From positions 1-6,986 of the forward strand of contig JAGHVP010000224.1 of NCBI GenBank assembly GCA_018064305.1: a stretch of 6,986 bases of DNA, written 5' to 3'. This document shows positions 6,504-6,986 of the stretch, in pieces; the stretch's first letter is position 1, and every line of letters begins with the position of its first letter. Made by a program: the position numbers and the translations under genes. The notes below the pieces were generated by a model. It was not told the origin of the DNA. It ran no database searches and worked only from the letters and a program-made list of their open reading frames with translations. Source of the stretch: Candidatus Equibacterium intestinale (lineage in GTDB: Bacteria > Bacteroidota > Bacteroidia > Bacteroidales > UBA932).

Positions 6504-6986
6504 CTATTTGCTGTATGTGAACTTGCCGTAGGGTGTCTCAAGCTCCACCTGTGCTGATGTGCAGGGCTCCACACGTCCGATCACCTGTGCATCCACTCCG
6601 TATTTACGGCTTATGGCAACGATGTCGTCGGCAATGGCTGCAGGAACATAAATCTCCATACGGTGCCCCATGTTGAACACTTTGTACATCTCGCTCCAGG
6701 GCGTGCCGGACTCCTGCTGGATGGTGCGGAACAGCGGAGGAGTGGGGAAGAGGTTGTCCTTCACCACTTTGAGATTCTCTACAAAACCGAGCACCTTGGT
6801 CTGTGCACCGCCAGAGCAGTGTACCATACCGTGAATCTGAGGACGGAACTTCTGCAGCACTTCCTTGATGACAGGTGCGTAGGTACGGGTGGGTGAGAGC
6901 ACAAGCTTGCCGTAGGTCATGCCGGTTTCAGGCTCGACCTCGTCAAGCCTGCGGCTGCCTGAATATACGAATTCGCTGCTGATGGA
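6504..6986 (-). CDS. purM: Phosphoribosylformylglycinamidine cyclo-ligase (AIR synthetase, PurM), C-terminal part, 5' end outside window
   Basis: The C-terminal 160 residues of the cytoplasmic enzyme that uses ATP to close the imidazole ring of purines (FGAM to AIR, fifth step of de novo synthesis). The frame is open to the right edge, reading SISSEFVYSGSRRLDEVEPE before the internal Met at 6920, so that Met is not the start. Recognisable are GMTYGKLVLSPTRTYAPVIKEV, then HGMVHCSGGAQTKVL (equivalent to the GMAHITGGG region of E. coli PurM), and VFNMGHRMEIYVP (equivalent to the VFNMGIGM motif). The sequence is of the somewhat divergent Bacteroidota type. It ends TYSK with TAG at 6504-6506, 6 bp before the racemase-like gene, so purine synthesis is probably the lead function of that transcript. 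Confidence 0.93.
   Translation of the reverse strand, partial: SISSEFVYSGSRRLDEVEPETGMTYGKLVLSPTRTYAPVIKEVLQKFRPQIHGMVHCSGGAQTKVLGFVENLKVVKDNLFPTPPLFRTIQQESGTPWSEMYKVFNMGHRMEIYVPAAIADDIVAISRKYGVDAQVIGRVEPCTSAQVELETPYGKFTYSK

Noticed and set aside
1..6986. Search for a polysaccharide utilisation locus, defence system, mobile element or CRISPR array
   Set aside because: No SusC/SusD pair, sulfatase, transposase, integrase, phage gene, regularly spaced repeat or toxin-antitoxin pair was seen; the rhamnosidase alone does not establish a utilisation locus.

Overview
The window reads as chromosomal DNA from a Bacteroidota member, most likely a gut Bacteroidales. The taxon is inferred from three things. 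The coding regions resemble Bacteroidales proteins. Two gene starts on the minus strand are preceded by perfect matches to the Bacteroidota -7 promoter element TAnnTTTG. Shine-Dalgarno sequences are absent before the starts, as is usual in this phylum. Base composition is fairly balanced, which would suit a Muribaculaceae-like genome, but the family cannot be fixed from this window.

Layout: on the plus strand, positions 1-578 hold the 3' end of a GH78-type alpha-L-rhamnosidase. It converges, with a 5-bp gap, on a minus-strand block that fills the rest of the window. In transcription order (right to left) that block is: purM (3' part, running off the right edge), an exported protein with a glutamate-racemase fold that has lost its catalytic cysteines, a DEDDy 3'-5' exonuclease, fucI (L-fucose isomerase), mscL (mechanosensitive channel), a small outer-membrane beta-barrel protein, and nagA (N-acetylglucosamine-6-phosphate deacetylase). 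No tRNA, rRNA, CRISPR array, insertion sequence or long repeat was seen. No gap between genes exceeds 90 bp.

The right-hand trio (purM, racemase-like protein, exonuclease) is tightly packed, with a 6-bp gap and then an 11-bp overlap, and is probably one transcript. fucI and mscL are 22 bp apart and probably cotranscribed. The beta-barrel gene and nagA each have a candidate promoter of their own. The rhamnosidase, fucI and nagA fit a glycan-scavenging lifestyle (rhamnose, fucose and amino-sugar release and entry into central metabolism), but their usual partner genes (fucK, fucA, nagB, SusC/D) are not in the window, so no complete locus is visible.

The most unusual item is the 359-residue protein at 5418-6497. 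It aligns along most of its length with the MurI/Asp-Glu racemase fold, but carries an N-terminal export signal and has replaced both catalytic cysteines and most substrate-binding residues. It looks like an exported pseudoenzyme. The rest of the window is ordinary housekeeping and accessory metabolism.
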